A stretch of 64,000 bases of DNA from Rhodococcus sp. ARC_M5 (GCF_022810405.1 NZ_JALGQE010000002.1:62001-126000); one strand, 5' to 3'; counted from the first letter of the stretch, positions 25,591 to 35,833 are shown. Notes: generated by a model not told the origin, from the letters alone. A program made the numbers and translations.

Positions 25591-26561
25591 AGCCAGCCCG
25601 CCACTTCGGTAGCCCAATAGGTCAGTACGACGTCGGCACCGGCTCGCCGAATCCCGACGAGCGATTCCAGTACCGCTGCGTCGCGATCGATCCAGCCGTT
25701 CTGCGCGGCGGCGGTGATCATGGCATATTCCCCGGATATCTGGTACGCCGCAACCGGAACCGGTGACATCTCCGCGACATCGCGCAGAATATCGAGATAC
25801 GACATCGCGGGCTTGACCATCACCATGTCGGCTCCCTCGGCGAGGTCGAGCTCCACCTCGTGCGTCGCCTCGCGGCGGTTGGCCGCGTCCTGCTGATACG
25901 TGCGACGATCGCCCTGCAGCGAGGACCCCACTGCTTCGCGGAACGGACCGTAGAACGCCGAGGCGTACTTCGCCGAGTACGCCAGCTGACCGACCTCGAC
26001 GTGGCCGGCGGCGTCGAGTCCGGCGCGGATCGCACCGACCTGCCCGTCCATCATTCCGCTCGGTCCGAGCAGGTGCGCACCGGACTCCGCCTGCGCGACG
26101 GCCATGTCGACGTAGCGCAGCAGGGTGGCGTCGTTGTCGATCGAACCGTTCTCCCCCAGGACTCCGCAGTGTCCGTGGGAGGTGAACTCGTCCAGGCAGG
26201 TGTCGGCCATGATGACCGTCGAGTCACCGAGGTCGGCTTTCAGACGGGCCAGACCCCGGTTGAGAATTCCGTCCGCATCCGTTGCGCCCGAACCGTTCTC
26301 GTCCTTGTCCTCGACCTTGGGGACACCGAACAGCATGATGCCGCCGACACCGGCTGTCACGGCCTCCTCGGCCGCAGCACTCAGCGAGTCGAGCGTGTGC
26401 TGATACACCCCGGGCATCGAGCTGATCGCCCGCGGCTCGGAGATGCCGTCGGCCACGAACATCGGCAACACCAGATGCCGTGGCGCGAGGGAGGTTTCGG
26501 CCACGAGCCGACGCAGTGCCGGGGTACGGCGTAGGCGTCGGGGACGGTCGGTGGGGAACAA
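25587..26561 (-). CDS. hemB: Delta-aminolevulinic acid dehydratase (porphobilinogen synthase)
   Basis: The 324-residue TIM barrel has active-site lysines in AYSAKYASAFYGPFR (K198) and MVMVKPAMSYLD (K250), with DTCLDEFTSHGHCG as the metal region. It condenses two 5-aminolevulinates to porphobilinogen. The start is a TTG at 26561, supported by AAGGAG 6 bases upstream. It follows hemD by 49 bases in the hemA-hemC-hemD-hemB run. Confidence 0.95.
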   Translation of the reverse strand: MFPTDRPRRLRRTPALRRLVAETSLAPRHLVLPMFVADGISEPRAISSMPGVYQHTLDSLSAAAEEAVTAGVGGIMLFGVPKVEDKDENGSGATDADGILNRGLARLKADLGDSTVIMADTCLDEFTSHGHCGVLGENGSIDNDATLLRYVDMAVAQAESGAHLLGPSGMMDGQVGAIRAGLDAAGHVEVGQLAYSAKYASAFYGPFREAVGSSLQGDRRTYQQDAANRREATHEVELDLAEGADMVMVKPAMSYLDILRDVAEMSPVPVAAYQISGEYAMITAAAQNGWIDRDAAVLESLVGIRRAGADVVLTYWATEVAGWL

Positions 26562-26610
26562 GCGAACTCCTTACGGACCGGGTGTGTCGATCGTGAGATC
26601 CGCGACCGGG

Positions 26611-28173
26611 TTACCGGCGGCGCGACTTCTTTCGCGGCGGGGGCAGTGCACCCTCGGCCCGCAGGCGAGCCGCGTGCTCGGCGAGAGCCTCGACCAGCGG
26701 TCCGACCTGAGCCGACTCGGGCTGCACATCCACGCGCAGACCGAATTCGACGGCCGTCTCGGCGGTCTTGGGGCCGATGCACGCAACGAGGGTGCGGGCG
26801 TGTGGCTTTCCGGCGATGCCGACCAGGTTCCGGACGGTGGAACTCGACGTGAAGCACACTGCGTCGAAGCCGCCGGTCTTGATCATCTCGCGGGTCTCGG
26901 CGGGGGGCGGTGCTGCCCGGACGGTGCGGTACGCGGTGACGTCGTCGATCTCCCAGCCCCGCTCGCGCAGACCCTCGGCGAGAGTTTCGGTGGCGATGTC
27001 GGCACGTGGCAGGAGAACTCGGTTGACCGGGTCGAAGACCTCGTCGTAGGGCGGGAAGTCCTCGAGCAGACCCAGCGAGCTCTGCTCACCCGACGGCACG
27101 AGCTCGGGGTTGATCCCGAACGAGCGCACCTTCGCTGCGGTGGCCTCGCCGACGCAGGCGATCTTGACGCCCGAGAACGCACGAGCGTCCAGCCCGAACT
27201 CCTCGAACTTCTCCCATACGGCGCGAACCGCGTTGGTGGAGGTGAACACGACCCACTGGTAGCGGCCGTCGACCAGGCCCTTGACGGAACGTTCCATCTG
27301 GGCCGGGCTGCGCGGAGGCTCGACCGCGATGGTCGGGACCTCGATGGGGATGGCTCCGTGGGTGACGAGTCGATCGCTCATCTCCCCTGCCTGATCCTTG
27401 GTGCGCGGCACCAGCACGGTCCAGCCGTACAGTGCGCGAGACTCCCACCAGGACATCTTGTTTCGGCCCGAGACGACCTTGCCCACGGTGACGACGAGGG
27501 ATCCGACGAGCTCGGACCCGGCATCGTTGAGGGTGGCGAGGGTGGCCTCGACGGTGCGCTGCTGGCGGGTGGTGCCACGAACGGTGATGGCGGCGGGCGT
27601 CTGCGGAGCGAGTCCGTGTTCGACGAGGGCACTGGCGGTTTCGGCCAGGTGGCCCGAGGTTGCGTGCAGTACCAGCGGGCCCGGAGCAGCCGCGAGTGCG
27701 GCCCAGTCGACCTCGCCGCGCACGTCGGCCTCGGTGTGACCCGAGCCGAGTGCCATTCCGGCGTAGCTGGGCACCGCGGATCCGGACGGCAGGCCGGGGA
27801 GCACCTCGAACGGCACGTGCGTGCGAGCGACGGCGCTGACCTCGGCGATCACCGAGTCGGTGGTGAGCGGATCACCGGAGACCAGGCGAACCACGTCGTG
27901 GCCGTTCTTGGCTTCGGCGAGAAGCGTTTTCGCGACCTCGGCGGGCTCGCCGAGTGCCGGCCGAACCTCGACACCGTTCTCGCCCGTCTCCGGGTCACGC
28001 GCAACGTCGGCACCGACCAGAGCGGTGACGCCCTTGTCGACGTCGGGATCGGTGAATGCGAGCTCGGCCGCTCCGAGCACTTCCCGTGCCCGGACCGTGA
28101 GCAGAGCCGGGTCACCGGGCCCGGATCCCACGAACAGGATCCGTCCGTTGGTGTTCTTGCGGACTGGGCTCAT
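26611..28173 (-). CDS. hemD: Fused uroporphyrinogen-III C-methyltransferase / uroporphyrinogen-III synthase
   Basis: This is a 520-residue fusion. The N-terminal ~250 residues form a SUMT-like methyltransferase domain (ILFVGSGPGDPALLTVRARE, VVRLVSGDPLTTDS, PFEVLPGLPSG). Residues ~255-505 are a uroporphyrinogen-III synthase domain (YGWTVLVPRTKDQAGEMSDRL, FDAVCFTSSSTVRNLVG, ACIGPKTAETAVEFG). The same fusion is annotated hemD/cysG (Rv0511) in M. tuberculosis. Whether the methyltransferase half still makes precorrin-2 is not certain from sequence. A Lys/Arg-rich tail ends the protein. Confidence 0.92.
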   Translation of the reverse strand: MSPVRKNTNGRILFVGSGPGDPALLTVRAREVLGAAELAFTDPDVDKGVTALVGADVARDPETGENGVEVRPALGEPAEVAKTLLAEAKNGHDVVRLVSGDPLTTDSVIAEVSAVARTHVPFEVLPGLPSGSAVPSYAGMALGSGHTEADVRGEVDWAALAAAPGPLVLHATSGHLAETASALVEHGLAPQTPAAITVRGTTRQQRTVEATLATLNDAGSELVGSLVVTVGKVVSGRNKMSWWESRALYGWTVLVPRTKDQAGEMSDRLVTHGAIPIEVPTIAVEPPRSPAQMERSVKGLVDGRYQWVVFTSTNAVRAVWEKFEEFGLDARAFSGVKIACVGEATAAKVRSFGINPELVPSGEQSSLGLLEDFPPYDEVFDPVNRVLLPRADIATETLAEGLRERGWEIDDVTAYRTVRAAPPPAETREMIKTGGFDAVCFTSSSTVRNLVGIAGKPHARTLVACIGPKTAETAVEFGLRVDVQPESAQVGPLVEALAEHAARLRAEGALPPPRKKSRRR

Positions 28174-28332
28174 CGGTTGTTCTCCAGTGCTGTCTTGTGT
28201 GGGTACTGCAGTTCTATCGGGGTTGCGGTGCCCCGTTTCGGAATCAGTCGAGCGGTGGCGATCGACTCTCTTCGCACCACCGGACGGGTCGCCGTGCGTT
28301 TGGCGCGTCCGCGGACGGGTGCCGTTATGGCC

Positions 28333-29310
28333 CTAGACATGAGATCCACCCTGTACCTGAGAACCTGCCTGCGCTGGTTCGGTGACTGAAACGAGTTCGC
28401 GCGCACCGAGATCGAGTAGTTCGCGGGCAAGTTCCCGGCCCAGCTCCTCGGCTCGGTCGGGTGATCCGACGATCGACGCCCGGATGGTGTCGCTGCCGTC
28501 GATGGCAGCGACGCAGCCACGCAACGAGAGTTCGTCGAAGATGCGGCCGTCCTCGTCGATGGACTCGACGACCTCTGCGATCGCCCCGACAGGCGCGGTG
28601 CAGCCGGCTTCGAGTTCGGCGAGCAGTCCGCGTTCTGCTGCCACGGCGGCGCGTGAGTGGGCGTCGTCGAGAGTGGCGATGGCCGCCGCGAGATCGGTGT
28701 CCTCGACGCGACATTCGACGGCCAGCGCGCCCTGAGCCGGTGCCGGGAGCAACTGCACCGGATCCAGGGCCTCGGTGACGACATCCAACCTGCCGATGCG
28801 GGCCAGTCCGGCGCGAGCGACGATGACGGCGTCGAGCTCACCCGACGCCACCTTCCCGATCCTGGTGTCGAGGTTGCCTCGCAACGGCAGAACGTCCAAT
28901 CCCTGTCCGAGAGCACGCAATTGAGCGATGCGTCGGGGCGCGGACGTACCGACCTTCGCCTCGGCGGGCAACTCGCCGAGCACCAGTCCGTCACGGGCGA
29001 CCAGGGCATCGCGCGGATCCTCGCGAGCGGGAATCGCGGCGATGGTGAATCGATCGTCGGCCGCCGTCGGCAGGTCCTTGTACGAGTGCACGGCGATGTC
29101 GCAGGTGCCGTCGGCCAGCGCCTCACGCAGCGCGGCGGTGAAGACTCCGACGCCGATCGTCTGCACGGGCGCAGCGGACAGATCGCCTGCAGTCTTGACG
29201 ATCACCAGCTCGGCTTCGACTCCGGCTGCCGCGAGGGCCACCCGGACGGTGTTGGCCTGGGTGGTCGCGAGAAGGCTTCCGCGAGTACCGATCTTGACGA
29301 TGTCGGTCAT
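28333..29310 (-). CDS. hemC: Porphobilinogen deaminase (hydroxymethylbilane synthase)
   Basis: The 325-residue enzyme has [13 protein letters not shown], the catalytic Asp in HSYKDLPT (D79), [13 protein letters not shown] and the dipyrromethane-cofactor cysteine in [11 protein letters not shown] (C237). It polymerises four porphobilinogens. The ATG overlaps the hemA stop (ATGA). The 159 bases between its stop and the hemD start hold no credible gene. Confidence 0.95.
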   Translation of the reverse strand: MTDIVKIGTRGSLLATTQANTVRVALAAAGVEAELVIVKTAGDLSAAPVQTIGVGVFTAALREALADGTCDIAVHSYKDLPTAADDRFTIAAIPAREDPRDALVARDGLVLGELPAEAKVGTSAPRRIAQLRALGQGLDVLPLRGNLDTRIGKVASGELDAVIVARAGLARIGRLDVVTEALDPVQLLPAPAQGALAVECRVEDTDLAAAIATLDDAHSRAAVAAERGLLAELEAGCTAPVGAIAEVVESIDEDGRIFDELSLRGCVAAIDGSDTIRASIVGSPDRAEELGRELARELLDLGARELVSVTEPAQAGSQVQGGSHV

Positions 29311-30719
29311 TCGACACGCTCCTGACCGGTGGTTCCGCCGGGGTAGGAGTCCGAGCGCGGATCGGTGCGACTGGCGGTGAAATCGTCCACCAGTTCCAGC
29401 GAGCCGATCTCCATCGGCGTGGCAACAGCGTCGACCGAGCCGGGGCTCAGCTCGAACAGTTCACGCAGCGCAGCGGCGTAGGAATCTCCGCCCGGGGTGC
29501 TGGCGAGTTGCTTGACGCGCACGGTGGGCGAATGCAGCAGCTTGTCCACGACGCGGCGCACGGTGCGGGCCACCTCGTCGCGTTGCGGCGAGTCGAGCCC
29601 GGGCAGCCGCGATTCGAGACGCAGCAGCTCGCCCTCGACCACCTCGGCAGCACGTTGACGCAGTGCCGTGACGGTGGGGGTGACCTCGGCAAGTCGTTGT
29701 CCGGCAAGGTAACCCGAGAGTTCACTCGACACGATCTCGCGAGCGGCGGACGCGTCGTTCGCCGCGGCACCGGCAGCGGGATCGCGCTGCAGGGACTCCA
29801 TGTCGAAGACGGTGATGCCCGGCAGACCCGAGACCGCGGCGTCGACGTCACGCGGCAGGCCGAGGTCGCAGATCACCAACGGGCGTTCGGAACCGCGGCG
29901 AGCGAGTGCGAGGTGGGCGTCGGCGATGGAGACCACGGCCCCCACCGCTCCGGTACAGGTGAGGAGGATGTCGGCCTCGGCGACTGCGTCGGCCAGGCTT
30001 TCGAGGGCGACCGAGGTTGCGGGGATGCCGTTGGAGACGGCGTTCTCGGCCAGGTGGTCGGCTCGCTCGCGAGTGCGGTTGACGACGGTCAGTGCACCGA
30101 TGCCTGCGCGGCCGAGATGTGCGACGGCGAGTCCGCCCATCGCTCCCGCTCCGAGGACCACGGCCTTGCGGCCGGCGAGGGAACCGTCGAACATGTCGGC
30201 GGCGCGGTCGAGGGCCACCGAGACCACCGAGGCTCCGGCGGCGTCGATTCCGGTTTCGCTGTGTACCCGCTTGCCGACGCGGAGGGCCTGCTGAGCCAAT
30301 TCGTGCATCACCCGGCCCGAGGCCTGCTGCCCGTCCGAGGCGGCGTAGGCCGAACGGATCTGGCCGAGGATCTGCTGCTCGCCGATGACCATCGAATCCA
30401 GGCCGCTGGCAACGGCGAAGAGGTGCTCGACGGCCGCCTCGCTGTAGCGGACGTAAGCGTGCCTGGTCAGGTCCGCGATCTCCAGCCCGGAATGTTCACC
30501 GAGAACCTCGCCGACGGCGGTCAGCGCGCCGTGGAAGGCGTCGACAACGGCGTAGATCTCGACGCGATTGCACGTGGACACCACCATGACCTCGGAAATG
30601 CTTCCGCTGGCCATCAGCTTATCGGTCAGTTTCGGGCGATCGGTGTCCGTGATGGCGACACGCTCGAGGACTGCGACGGGAGCGCTACGGTGCGATATCC
30701 CGACGAGAAGGACACTCAC
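29307..30719 (-). CDS. hemA: Glutamyl-tRNA reductase
   Basis: The 470-residue protein has the catalytic cysteine in [12 protein letters not shown] (C50), the substrate segment [17 protein letters not shown], the NADPH site [15 protein letters not shown] and the C-terminal dimerisation helices. It reduces Glu-tRNA to glutamate-1-semialdehyde, the committed heme step. GTG 30719 overlaps the rex stop (GTGA), so Rex and HemA are translated from one mRNA. Confidence 0.95.
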   Translation of the reverse strand: MSVLLVGISHRSAPVAVLERVAITDTDRPKLTDKLMASGSISEVMVVSTCNRVEIYAVVDAFHGALTAVGEVLGEHSGLEIADLTRHAYVRYSEAAVEHLFAVASGLDSMVIGEQQILGQIRSAYAASDGQQASGRVMHELAQQALRVGKRVHSETGIDAAGASVVSVALDRAADMFDGSLAGRKAVVLGAGAMGGLAVAHLGRAGIGALTVVNRTRERADHLAENAVSNGIPATSVALESLADAVAEADILLTCTGAVGAVVSIADAHLALARRGSERPLVICDLGLPRDVDAAVSGLPGITVFDMESLQRDPAAGAAANDASAAREIVSSELSGYLAGQRLAEVTPTVTALRQRAAEVVEGELLRLESRLPGLDSPQRDEVARTVRRVVDKLLHSPTVRVKQLASTPGGDSYAAALRELFELSPGSVDAVATPMEIGSLELVDDFTASRTDPRSDSYPGGTTGQERVE

Positions 30720-31555
30720 GGTGCAATCACCGATCCGTTTCTTGTCGAACTGTTGACTGGGTTTGGGTTACCGGCGATACGCGGGCCGTGACTGCGGCCG
30801 AGGCGTGCCGTGGACGTGAGCGGTGACGACGTCAGTGGGGGCGGCGAGACCGGCCGGGGCGCGACGACGATGGCCGGGTCGGCGATACCCGCAGGCCCGG
30901 AGACGTTGCGCGAGCTGTTGAAGGAGAGCACCTGCATCTCCACGGCCAGGTCGACGCGCCGCACCTCGACGTGGTCCGGGACGTCGAGAACCATCGGCGA
31001 GAAGCTCAGGATGCATTCGACACCACCGTCGACGAGCTGCTCGGCGACGCCGTGCACGGCCTCGTCCGGGGTGGCGATGACGCCGATGGTGGCTTCGAGT
31101 TCGCGGCAGGCGACGACGAGTTCGTCGACGTGCCGGACGGTGAGGCCGTCGATCTCGGTGCCCACACGCGCCGGGTCACTGTCGAACAGGCCGACCATCG
31201 TGAAGCCGCGTCGGGCGAATCCGCCGTAACCGGCCAGGGCCTGCCCCAGGTTGCCGACTCCCGCCAGGACGACGCGGTGGCCGCGATCGAGTCCGAGTGC
31301 GCTGTCGATCTTCGCGCGCAAGCGGGCGACGTCGTAGCCGACTCCGCGAACGCCGTTGGGGCCGAGGAAGGAGAGGTCCTTGCGCAGTTTGGCCGATCCG
31401 ACTCCTGCTGCGGTGGCCAACTCTTCGCTGGAGACGATCAGAACGCCCTCGTCCGCGAGGATCGAGAGGACCCGCAGGTATGTCGCCAGACGGGTGACCG
31501 TAGCCTGAGGGATGACCCGCTCTACGCCGCTGGGCGACGGGCGCTCTTCGGTCAC
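30716..31555 (-). CDS. rex: Redox-sensing transcriptional repressor Rex
   Basis: The protein has 279 residues from the GTG at 31555 (GAGGAG 8 bases upstream; a GTG at 31627 would add 24 unconserved residues). A winged helix ([38 protein letters not shown]) is followed by a Rossmann domain ([24 protein letters not shown]) and the domain-swapped C-terminal helix. Rex binds DNA when NAD+/NADH is high and releases when NADH rises. The C-terminus has a ~60-residue Pro/Ser-rich extension not typical of Streptomyces Rex. Overlap with hemA indicates control of heme synthesis. Confidence 0.92.
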   Translation of the reverse strand: MTEERPSPSGVERVIPQATVTRLATYLRVLSILADEGVLIVSSEELATAAGVGSAKLRKDLSFLGPNGVRGVGYDVARLRAKIDSALGLDRGHRVVLAGVGNLGQALAGYGGFARRGFTMVGLFDSDPARVGTEIDGLTVRHVDELVVACRELEATIGVIATPDEAVHGVAEQLVDGGVECILSFSPMVLDVPDHVEVRRVDLAVEMQVLSFNSSRNVSGPAGIADPAIVVAPRPVSPPPLTSSPLTSTARLGRSHGPRIAGNPNPVNSSTRNGSVIAP

Positions 31556-31655
31556 GTCTGGGGCTCCTCGTCCGAACGGCAACGACGGCCGATCTTCACG
31601 CTGATCCTGCGTTCGTGTCTTGTTCACGGACGCTGTTCACACCACGGTAACCGCT

Positions 31656-31671
31656 TGTGAACGAATGAACA
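31656..31671. promoter_or_regulatory. Candidate Rex operator upstream of rex
   Basis: TGTGAACGAATGAACA matches the Rex consensus TGTGAA-N4-TTCACA fully in the left half and 4 of 6 in the right half. Two further TGTTCAC half-sites lie at 31621-31627 and 31634-31640. They sit upstream of rex and downstream of the glutaredoxin gene, where an autoregulatory site is expected. Confidence 0.4.
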
Positions 31672-31712
31672 AAGTTGCGCACACCGGCCTTCACCTGCAC
31701 ACGCGAGAGCAA

Positions 31713-31994
31713 TCACACGTTCTTAGGGTGCCCTGCCCGGGTGAGATCGGCCCGCAATCGCGGCACGTCTACCTCCCAGTAACTGTGTTCGATGCCGTCG
31801 AGGAGCACCACGGGCACTCGATCGCCGTACTCCGCACGCAGGTCAGGCGATTCCGCTGCCGCCTCGTCGACGTCGACGACCGTCACGGCCACGCCGAATT
31901 CGCGGCACACCTCGCTCAATACCTCGAACGCGTGGGTGCAGGAATGGCAGCCTGCGCGCGTGAGAAGAGCCACGCCGGTGGGGGTCGTCTGCAT
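31713..31994 (-). CDS. Glutaredoxin-like thiol protein (Rv0508-like)
   Basis: The 93-residue thioredoxin-fold protein has the CxxC site [13 protein letters not shown] (C16, C19) and the cis-proline segment [10 protein letters not shown], typical of the glutaredoxin-like (DUF836) group. A dithiol reductase or redox-sensor role is likely. ATG 31994 is the first good start. Its position upstream of hemA parallels Rv0508; here rex is inserted between them, putting a thiol protein and an NADH sensor next to the heme genes. Confidence 0.85.
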   Translation of the reverse strand: MQTTPTGVALLTRAGCHSCTHAFEVLSEVCREFGVAVTVVDVDEAAAESPDLRAEYGDRVPVVLLDGIEHSYWEVDVPRLRADLTRAGHPKNV

Positions 31995-32138
31995 ACGTCC
32001 ACTGTGACACGGCCGCAACGGAGACGAAGGTCACAGTTCCCGGTCCGGGCGGGGGGCGTCGAGTGCTGCCCTTCGCCTGCCTTCCGAGCAACCCCGACTA
32101 GGCTTGCGGCGAGCGACTCGACTGGGAGGAGGACGGAC

Positions 32139-33125
32139 GTGAGTGACGGGGGAACAGACCTGCCGATCGAGAACACGCCCGATATCGACACGGTCGATAC
32201 GAACGATCCGAGCGGAGACAAGCAGTTCAAGCGCCGTATCCGCAGAATCCGCAATCCGTTCGGTCCGACGGACGCCGAGGTCCGCGCCAACGTTGCAGGT
32301 CAGGCCAGTGCCGATGCCGCTCTGGCGTTGCAGATCGAGTCCGAGGGTGCCGTTCCGCGAGATCTGACTGCTGCGGCTTTCTTCGACGTGGACAACACGA
32401 TGGTGCAGGGCGCGTCGATCATTCACTTCGCTCGCGGGTTGGCCGCCCGCAAATACTTCACCAGCGGTGATCTGGCTCAATTCGCTTGGCAGCAGGTCAA
32501 ATTCAGGGTCAGCGGGAAAGAGAACAGCGAGGACGTGGCGAGCGGACGAGAGAAGGCGCTCTCGTTCATCACCGGCCGTCCCACCTCGGAGCTGTCCAGT
32601 CTCGGCGAGGAGATCTACGACGAGGTGATCGCGGACAAGATCTGGGCCGGTACCCGAGCTCTCGCCCAGATGCACCTGGACGCCGGTCAGCAGGTCTGGC
32701 TGGTGACGGCCACTCCCCTCGAGCTGGCTCAGATCATCGCCAAACGCCTCGGCTTGACCGGGGCGCTCGGAACGGTCGCCGAGAGCAAGGACGGGGTGTT
32801 CACCGGTCGTCTCGTCGGCGACATCCTGCACGGCATCGGCAAAGCCCACGCGGTGCGCTCACTCGCGGTGCGGGAGGGTCTCAATCTCAAGCGCTGCACC
32901 GCGTACTCGGACAGCCACAACGATGTCCCGATGCTGTCGCTCGTCGGCACTGCCGTAGCGATCAATCCCGATACCGACCTGCGTGAGCTGGCCAAGAATC
33001 GCGGTTGGGAGATCCGCGACTACCGCACCGGGCGCAAGGCCGCCAAGATCGGTGTCCCGACTGCATTGGCCTTGGGCGCGGTGGGCGGCGGGCTGGCCGC
33101 CGTGATCGGCCGCCGCAAGGGGTGA
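32139..33125 (+). CDS. HAD-IB family phosphatase (SerB1-like, Rv0505c homologue)
   Basis: The protein has 328 residues from a GTG preceded by GGGAGGAGG. HAD motif I is [11 protein letters not shown] (D83, D85), motif II lies in [12 protein letters not shown], and motif IV in [12 protein letters not shown]. The order and insert match the HAD-IB/SerB1 subfamily. A C-terminal hydrophobic segment ([19 protein letters not shown]) could tether it to the membrane. The name SerB1 is historical; lysophosphatidate- or phosphoserine-type substrates are both possible. It is divergent from the glutaredoxin gene. Confidence 0.87.
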   Translation: MSDGGTDLPIENTPDIDTVDTNDPSGDKQFKRRIRRIRNPFGPTDAEVRANVAGQASADAALALQIESEGAVPRDLTAAAFFDVDNTMVQGASIIHFARGLAARKYFTSGDLAQFAWQQVKFRVSGKENSEDVASGREKALSFITGRPTSELSSLGEEIYDEVIADKIWAGTRALAQMHLDAGQQVWLVTATPLELAQIIAKRLGLTGALGTVAESKDGVFTGRLVGDILHGIGKAHAVRSLAVREGLNLKRCTAYSDSHNDVPMLSLVGTAVAINPDTDLRELAKNRGWEIRDYRTGRKAAKIGVPTALALGAVGGGLAAVIGRRKG

Positions 33126-33144
33126 TCCGCTCGGCGCTCGTAGG

Positions 33145-33639
33145 TCACAACGTCAGTTGCATCAGCGTCAGGTCCAGCCACCGACCGAATTTCACGCCCA
33201 CCTGCGGCATCTGTCCGACCGTGACGAACCCGAACTTCTCGTGCAGTGCGATCGACGTGGTGTTCTCGGATTCGATGAACCCCACCAGTACGTGCACTTC
33301 GCCGGCCTCGGCGCGCGCGATCAATTCACTCAGCAGGGCGCTGGCCAGGCCGCGCCGGTAGAAATCTCGGTGGATGTACACCGAGTGCTCCACCGAGTGC
33401 CGGTACCCGCTCTTGACCCGCCACTGCCCGTACGACGCGTATCCGGCCACCTGTCCGTCGACCTCGGCCGTCAGGACGGGGTATCCCGCGGCGATGCGAC
33501 CCTCGAACCACGCTGTGCGGTCGGCGAGGTCGACCTGTTCTTCGTCCCAGATGGCCGTGGTGTTGGCGACCGCATCGTTGTGGATGTCGAGAATCTCGGG
33601 CAGGTCGTCGACGGTGGTATCGCGAATGAGCACGGCCAC
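33145..33639 (-). CDS. GNAT-family N-acetyltransferase (phosphinothricin-acetyltransferase-like)
   Basis: The 164-residue GNAT domain begins LIRDTTVDDLPEILDIHNDAV and has AWFEGRIAAGYPVLTAEVDG and the acetyl-CoA loop HRDFYRRGLASALLSELI, followed by FIESENTTSIALHEKFGF. This order is the Pat/Bar/YncA subfamily, which acetylates phosphinothricin, methionine sulfone or other small amines. The substrate is not predictable. GTG 33639 or 33633 may be the start. It sits 20 bases upstream of nothing co-directional and follows the PlsC gene in direction. Confidence 0.82.
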   Translation of the reverse strand: MAVLIRDTTVDDLPEILDIHNDAVANTTAIWDEEQVDLADRTAWFEGRIAAGYPVLTAEVDGQVAGYASYGQWRVKSGYRHSVEHSVYIHRDFYRRGLASALLSELIARAEAGEVHVLVGFIESENTTSIALHEKFGFVTVGQMPQVGVKFGRWLDLTLMQLTL

Positions 33640-33659
33640 ACAATAACCCGGCGTGCCGG

Positions 33660-34709
33660 CTATCCCAGAAAGACGTTGCGTCTCTTGGCAAGCAGTCGGT
33701 AGAGCGTGTGCTGAATGGTTTCGCGGACGTGGTCGGTCAACTCGAACAGCACCATCGGATCCTCGAACGCGGTGGAGTCGTACGAGTCGGTGTGGATCGG
33801 CTTGCCGAACTCGATGTACCACTTGGACGGCAACGGGATCAGCCCCAGCGGACCGAGGTGCGGAAAGAACGGCGTGACCGGAAAGTACGGCATCCCCATC
33901 AGTCGTGCCAGCGGAGCGATGTCGCCGATCTTGGGGTAGATCTCCTCCGACCCGACGATGGAGCACGGGATGATCGGTGCGCCCGTTCGCAGCGCAGCCG
34001 AGACGAAACCGCCGCGACCGAAGCGCTGCAACTTGTACCGCTCGCTGAACGGCTTGCCGATCCCCTTGAAGCCCTCGGGGAACACCGCGGCCACCTCGCC
34101 GGTGCGCAGCAGTCGCTCGGCATCGGGATTGCACGCCAGGGTGTGCCCGGCCTTGCGCGCGATCGTCCCGACTCCTGGCATCTCGAATGCCATGTCGGCG
34201 GCCAACATTCGCAGTGGGCGGTGCGCCGGGTGATGATCGCGCACGGCGACCGAGGCCATCAGCGCATCGACAGGCACGACGCCGGCGTGGTTGGCGACGA
34301 CGAGCGCGCCGCCGTCGGACGGGATGTTCTCGATTCCTTTGACCTCGACGCGAAACCACTTGTCGAACAGCGGTCGCAGCAACGGCAGCCAGACGGCGTC
34401 GGCGAAATGCGGGTCGTAGCCGAACTCGTCGACGCTGTAGTCACCGGCAACACGCCTGCGCACGAACTCTGCGACCGAGGAGATCTGGTCGACGATCGTC
34501 GTCTTGGTGTCGTCGATCATCGACAGCAACGGTGCCGCTGTCGCAGCCGCTACGGCCGCCGCGTCGACCGGGGCCGGGTCGAGCAACGGCGTCGGCTCCC
34601 GAGGATCTGCGTACGCGGAGGGGTGCCGTTCACGCGAGCCCTGTGCTGCGCGGGCTGCGCGACCGGTGGTGCCACCGTGCAGTGGAATCACTTTGGCCAC
34701 GTCCCTCAC
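33660..34709 (-). CDS. PlsC-type lysophospholipid acyltransferase family protein (Rv0502-like)
   Basis: The 349-residue protein has an Ala/Pro-rich N-terminus, then an acyltransferase domain with the catalytic NHAGVVPVD (H141, D148), FPEGFKGIGKPFSERYKLQ (motif III) and PIIPCSIVGSEEIYP (motif IV). It transfers an acyl chain to a lysophospholipid or other hydroxyl acceptor at the membrane. GTG 34709 overlaps the epimerase stop (GTGA). The pair equals Rv0501-Rv0502 in M. tuberculosis. Confidence 0.87.
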   Translation of the reverse strand: MRDVAKVIPLHGGTTGRAARAAQGSRERHPSAYADPREPTPLLDPAPVDAAAVAAATAAPLLSMIDDTKTTIVDQISSVAEFVRRRVAGDYSVDEFGYDPHFADAVWLPLLRPLFDKWFRVEVKGIENIPSDGGALVVANHAGVVPVDALMASVAVRDHHPAHRPLRMLAADMAFEMPGVGTIARKAGHTLACNPDAERLLRTGEVAAVFPEGFKGIGKPFSERYKLQRFGRGGFVSAALRTGAPIIPCSIVGSEEIYPKIGDIAPLARLMGMPYFPVTPFFPHLGPLGLIPLPSKWYIEFGKPIHTDSYDSTAFEDPMVLFELTDHVRETIQHTLYRLLAKRRNVFLG

Positions 34710-35833
34710 CCGTCCCCTCCCGAACCAGGCACTGTTTCCCGACTACGCAGCGACGCCAGTGCGCGCGCCGTCGACGCGCCGGTTTCGACGGCCGCGACCA
34801 GACGTTCCTCCACGCTGTCGACCCACTCGGTTCTGAGGACCGGGCGCAGCGCGGCACCTTTGACGAAATCGTCGAACGCCTGAACCGTGGTCCACCGCGG
34901 CTCGAAGCCGAGGACGGACCGCATACGGGTGGTGTCGAGTCCGCAGCCGAAGTGGAAGTAGTCGAGTTGCTCGGTGGTGAACTCGCGCATCATGCCGCCC
35001 ATGAGGGCGCGGCCGACACTCTTGAACAGCGGGAACGGCACCGGGACCTGAACTCTGCCGGCACGACGAATTGCCTGGGAGAGCATGATCGTGCCGTCGG
35101 CTCCGATGTTGAACGTGCCCGCCGACCCGCCGATGGTCGCGCGTTCGAGCGCGGCGAGGGCGTCTTCCTCGTGCAGCAACTGCATGCGCGCATCGCGGCC
35201 GACGATGCTCGGGATCAGGGGCGAGGTCATGTACCGCGAGATGGTGCCGTTCAGTCGTGGACCGATCAGCGGAGCCATCCGCAGAATCGACACCGCGATG
35301 TCCGGTCGTCGACGGCCGAGTCCGCGGATGTATCCCTCGATGTCGATGGTGTCCCGTGCGTAGGCACCGCTCGGCGGGCGTCGAGCACTCATCTCCTCGG
35401 TGAATTTCACCGGATCCTTGGCGCTGCAGCCGTACACCGAGGACGACGAACGCAGAACCACTTTCTCGACGGTAGGCGACTTCTGGCAGACGGCGAACAG
35501 CTGCATCGCGCCGATGACGTTGAGATCCTTCATCGTGGCCCGACCACCGGACTTCGGGGGCTTGGCCACGGTGGCGGCGTGTACGACGGTGTCGACCCCC
35601 GCATTGCGGATCACTTTGCCGATCAGCGGATTACGGATGTCGGCGCGGACGAATTCTGCGCGACCCATGCGACGCAGCAGGTCCTTGCTCGGAGACTTCG
35701 CATCGACGGCGATGACCCGTTCGATCTGCGGGTTCTGGGCGAGCCTGGTGACGAGGTAACCGCCGAGGAATCGACTCGCTCCGGTCACCAGAACCACTCG
35801 GGGCGCGGCCATGCCACGATCGCTCGGACTCAT
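34706..35833 (-). CDS. NAD-dependent epimerase/dehydratase family protein (GalE2-like, Rv0501)
   Basis: The 375-residue extended SDR has the NAD loop VLVTGASRFLGGYLVTRL and conserved VVHAA and RSSSSVYG. The usual YxxxK catalytic pair is not obvious: the region reads PSGAYARDTIDIEGYI, with Asp/Thr in place of Lys. It may therefore be a non-classical SDR that binds NAD without epimerase activity. ATG 35833 begins MSPSDRG; ATG eight codons later is possible. It is coupled to the acyltransferase gene. Confidence 0.82.
   Translation of the reverse strand: MSPSDRGMAAPRVVLVTGASRFLGGYLVTRLAQNPQIERVIAVDAKSPSKDLLRRMGRAEFVRADIRNPLIGKVIRNAGVDTVVHAATVAKPPKSGGRATMKDLNVIGAMQLFAVCQKSPTVEKVVLRSSSSVYGCSAKDPVKFTEEMSARRPPSGAYARDTIDIEGYIRGLGRRRPDIAVSILRMAPLIGPRLNGTISRYMTSPLIPSIVGRDARMQLLHEEDALAALERATIGGSAGTFNIGADGTIMLSQAIRRAGRVQVPVPFPLFKSVGRALMGGMMREFTTEQLDYFHFGCGLDTTRMRSVLGFEPRWTTVQAFDDFVKGAALRPVLRTEWVDSVEERLVAAVETGASTARALASLRSRETVPGSGGDG

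Noticed and set aside
28174-28332. 159-base gap between hemC and hemD considered for a small gene
   Set aside because: No ribosome site or conserved-looking peptide; only shadow frames are open.
26443-28389. 648-codon open frame on the plus strand across hemD
   Set aside because: It is antisense to the clearly recognisable hemD fusion and composed of low-complexity Arg/Gly/Asp residues, an artefact of high GC.
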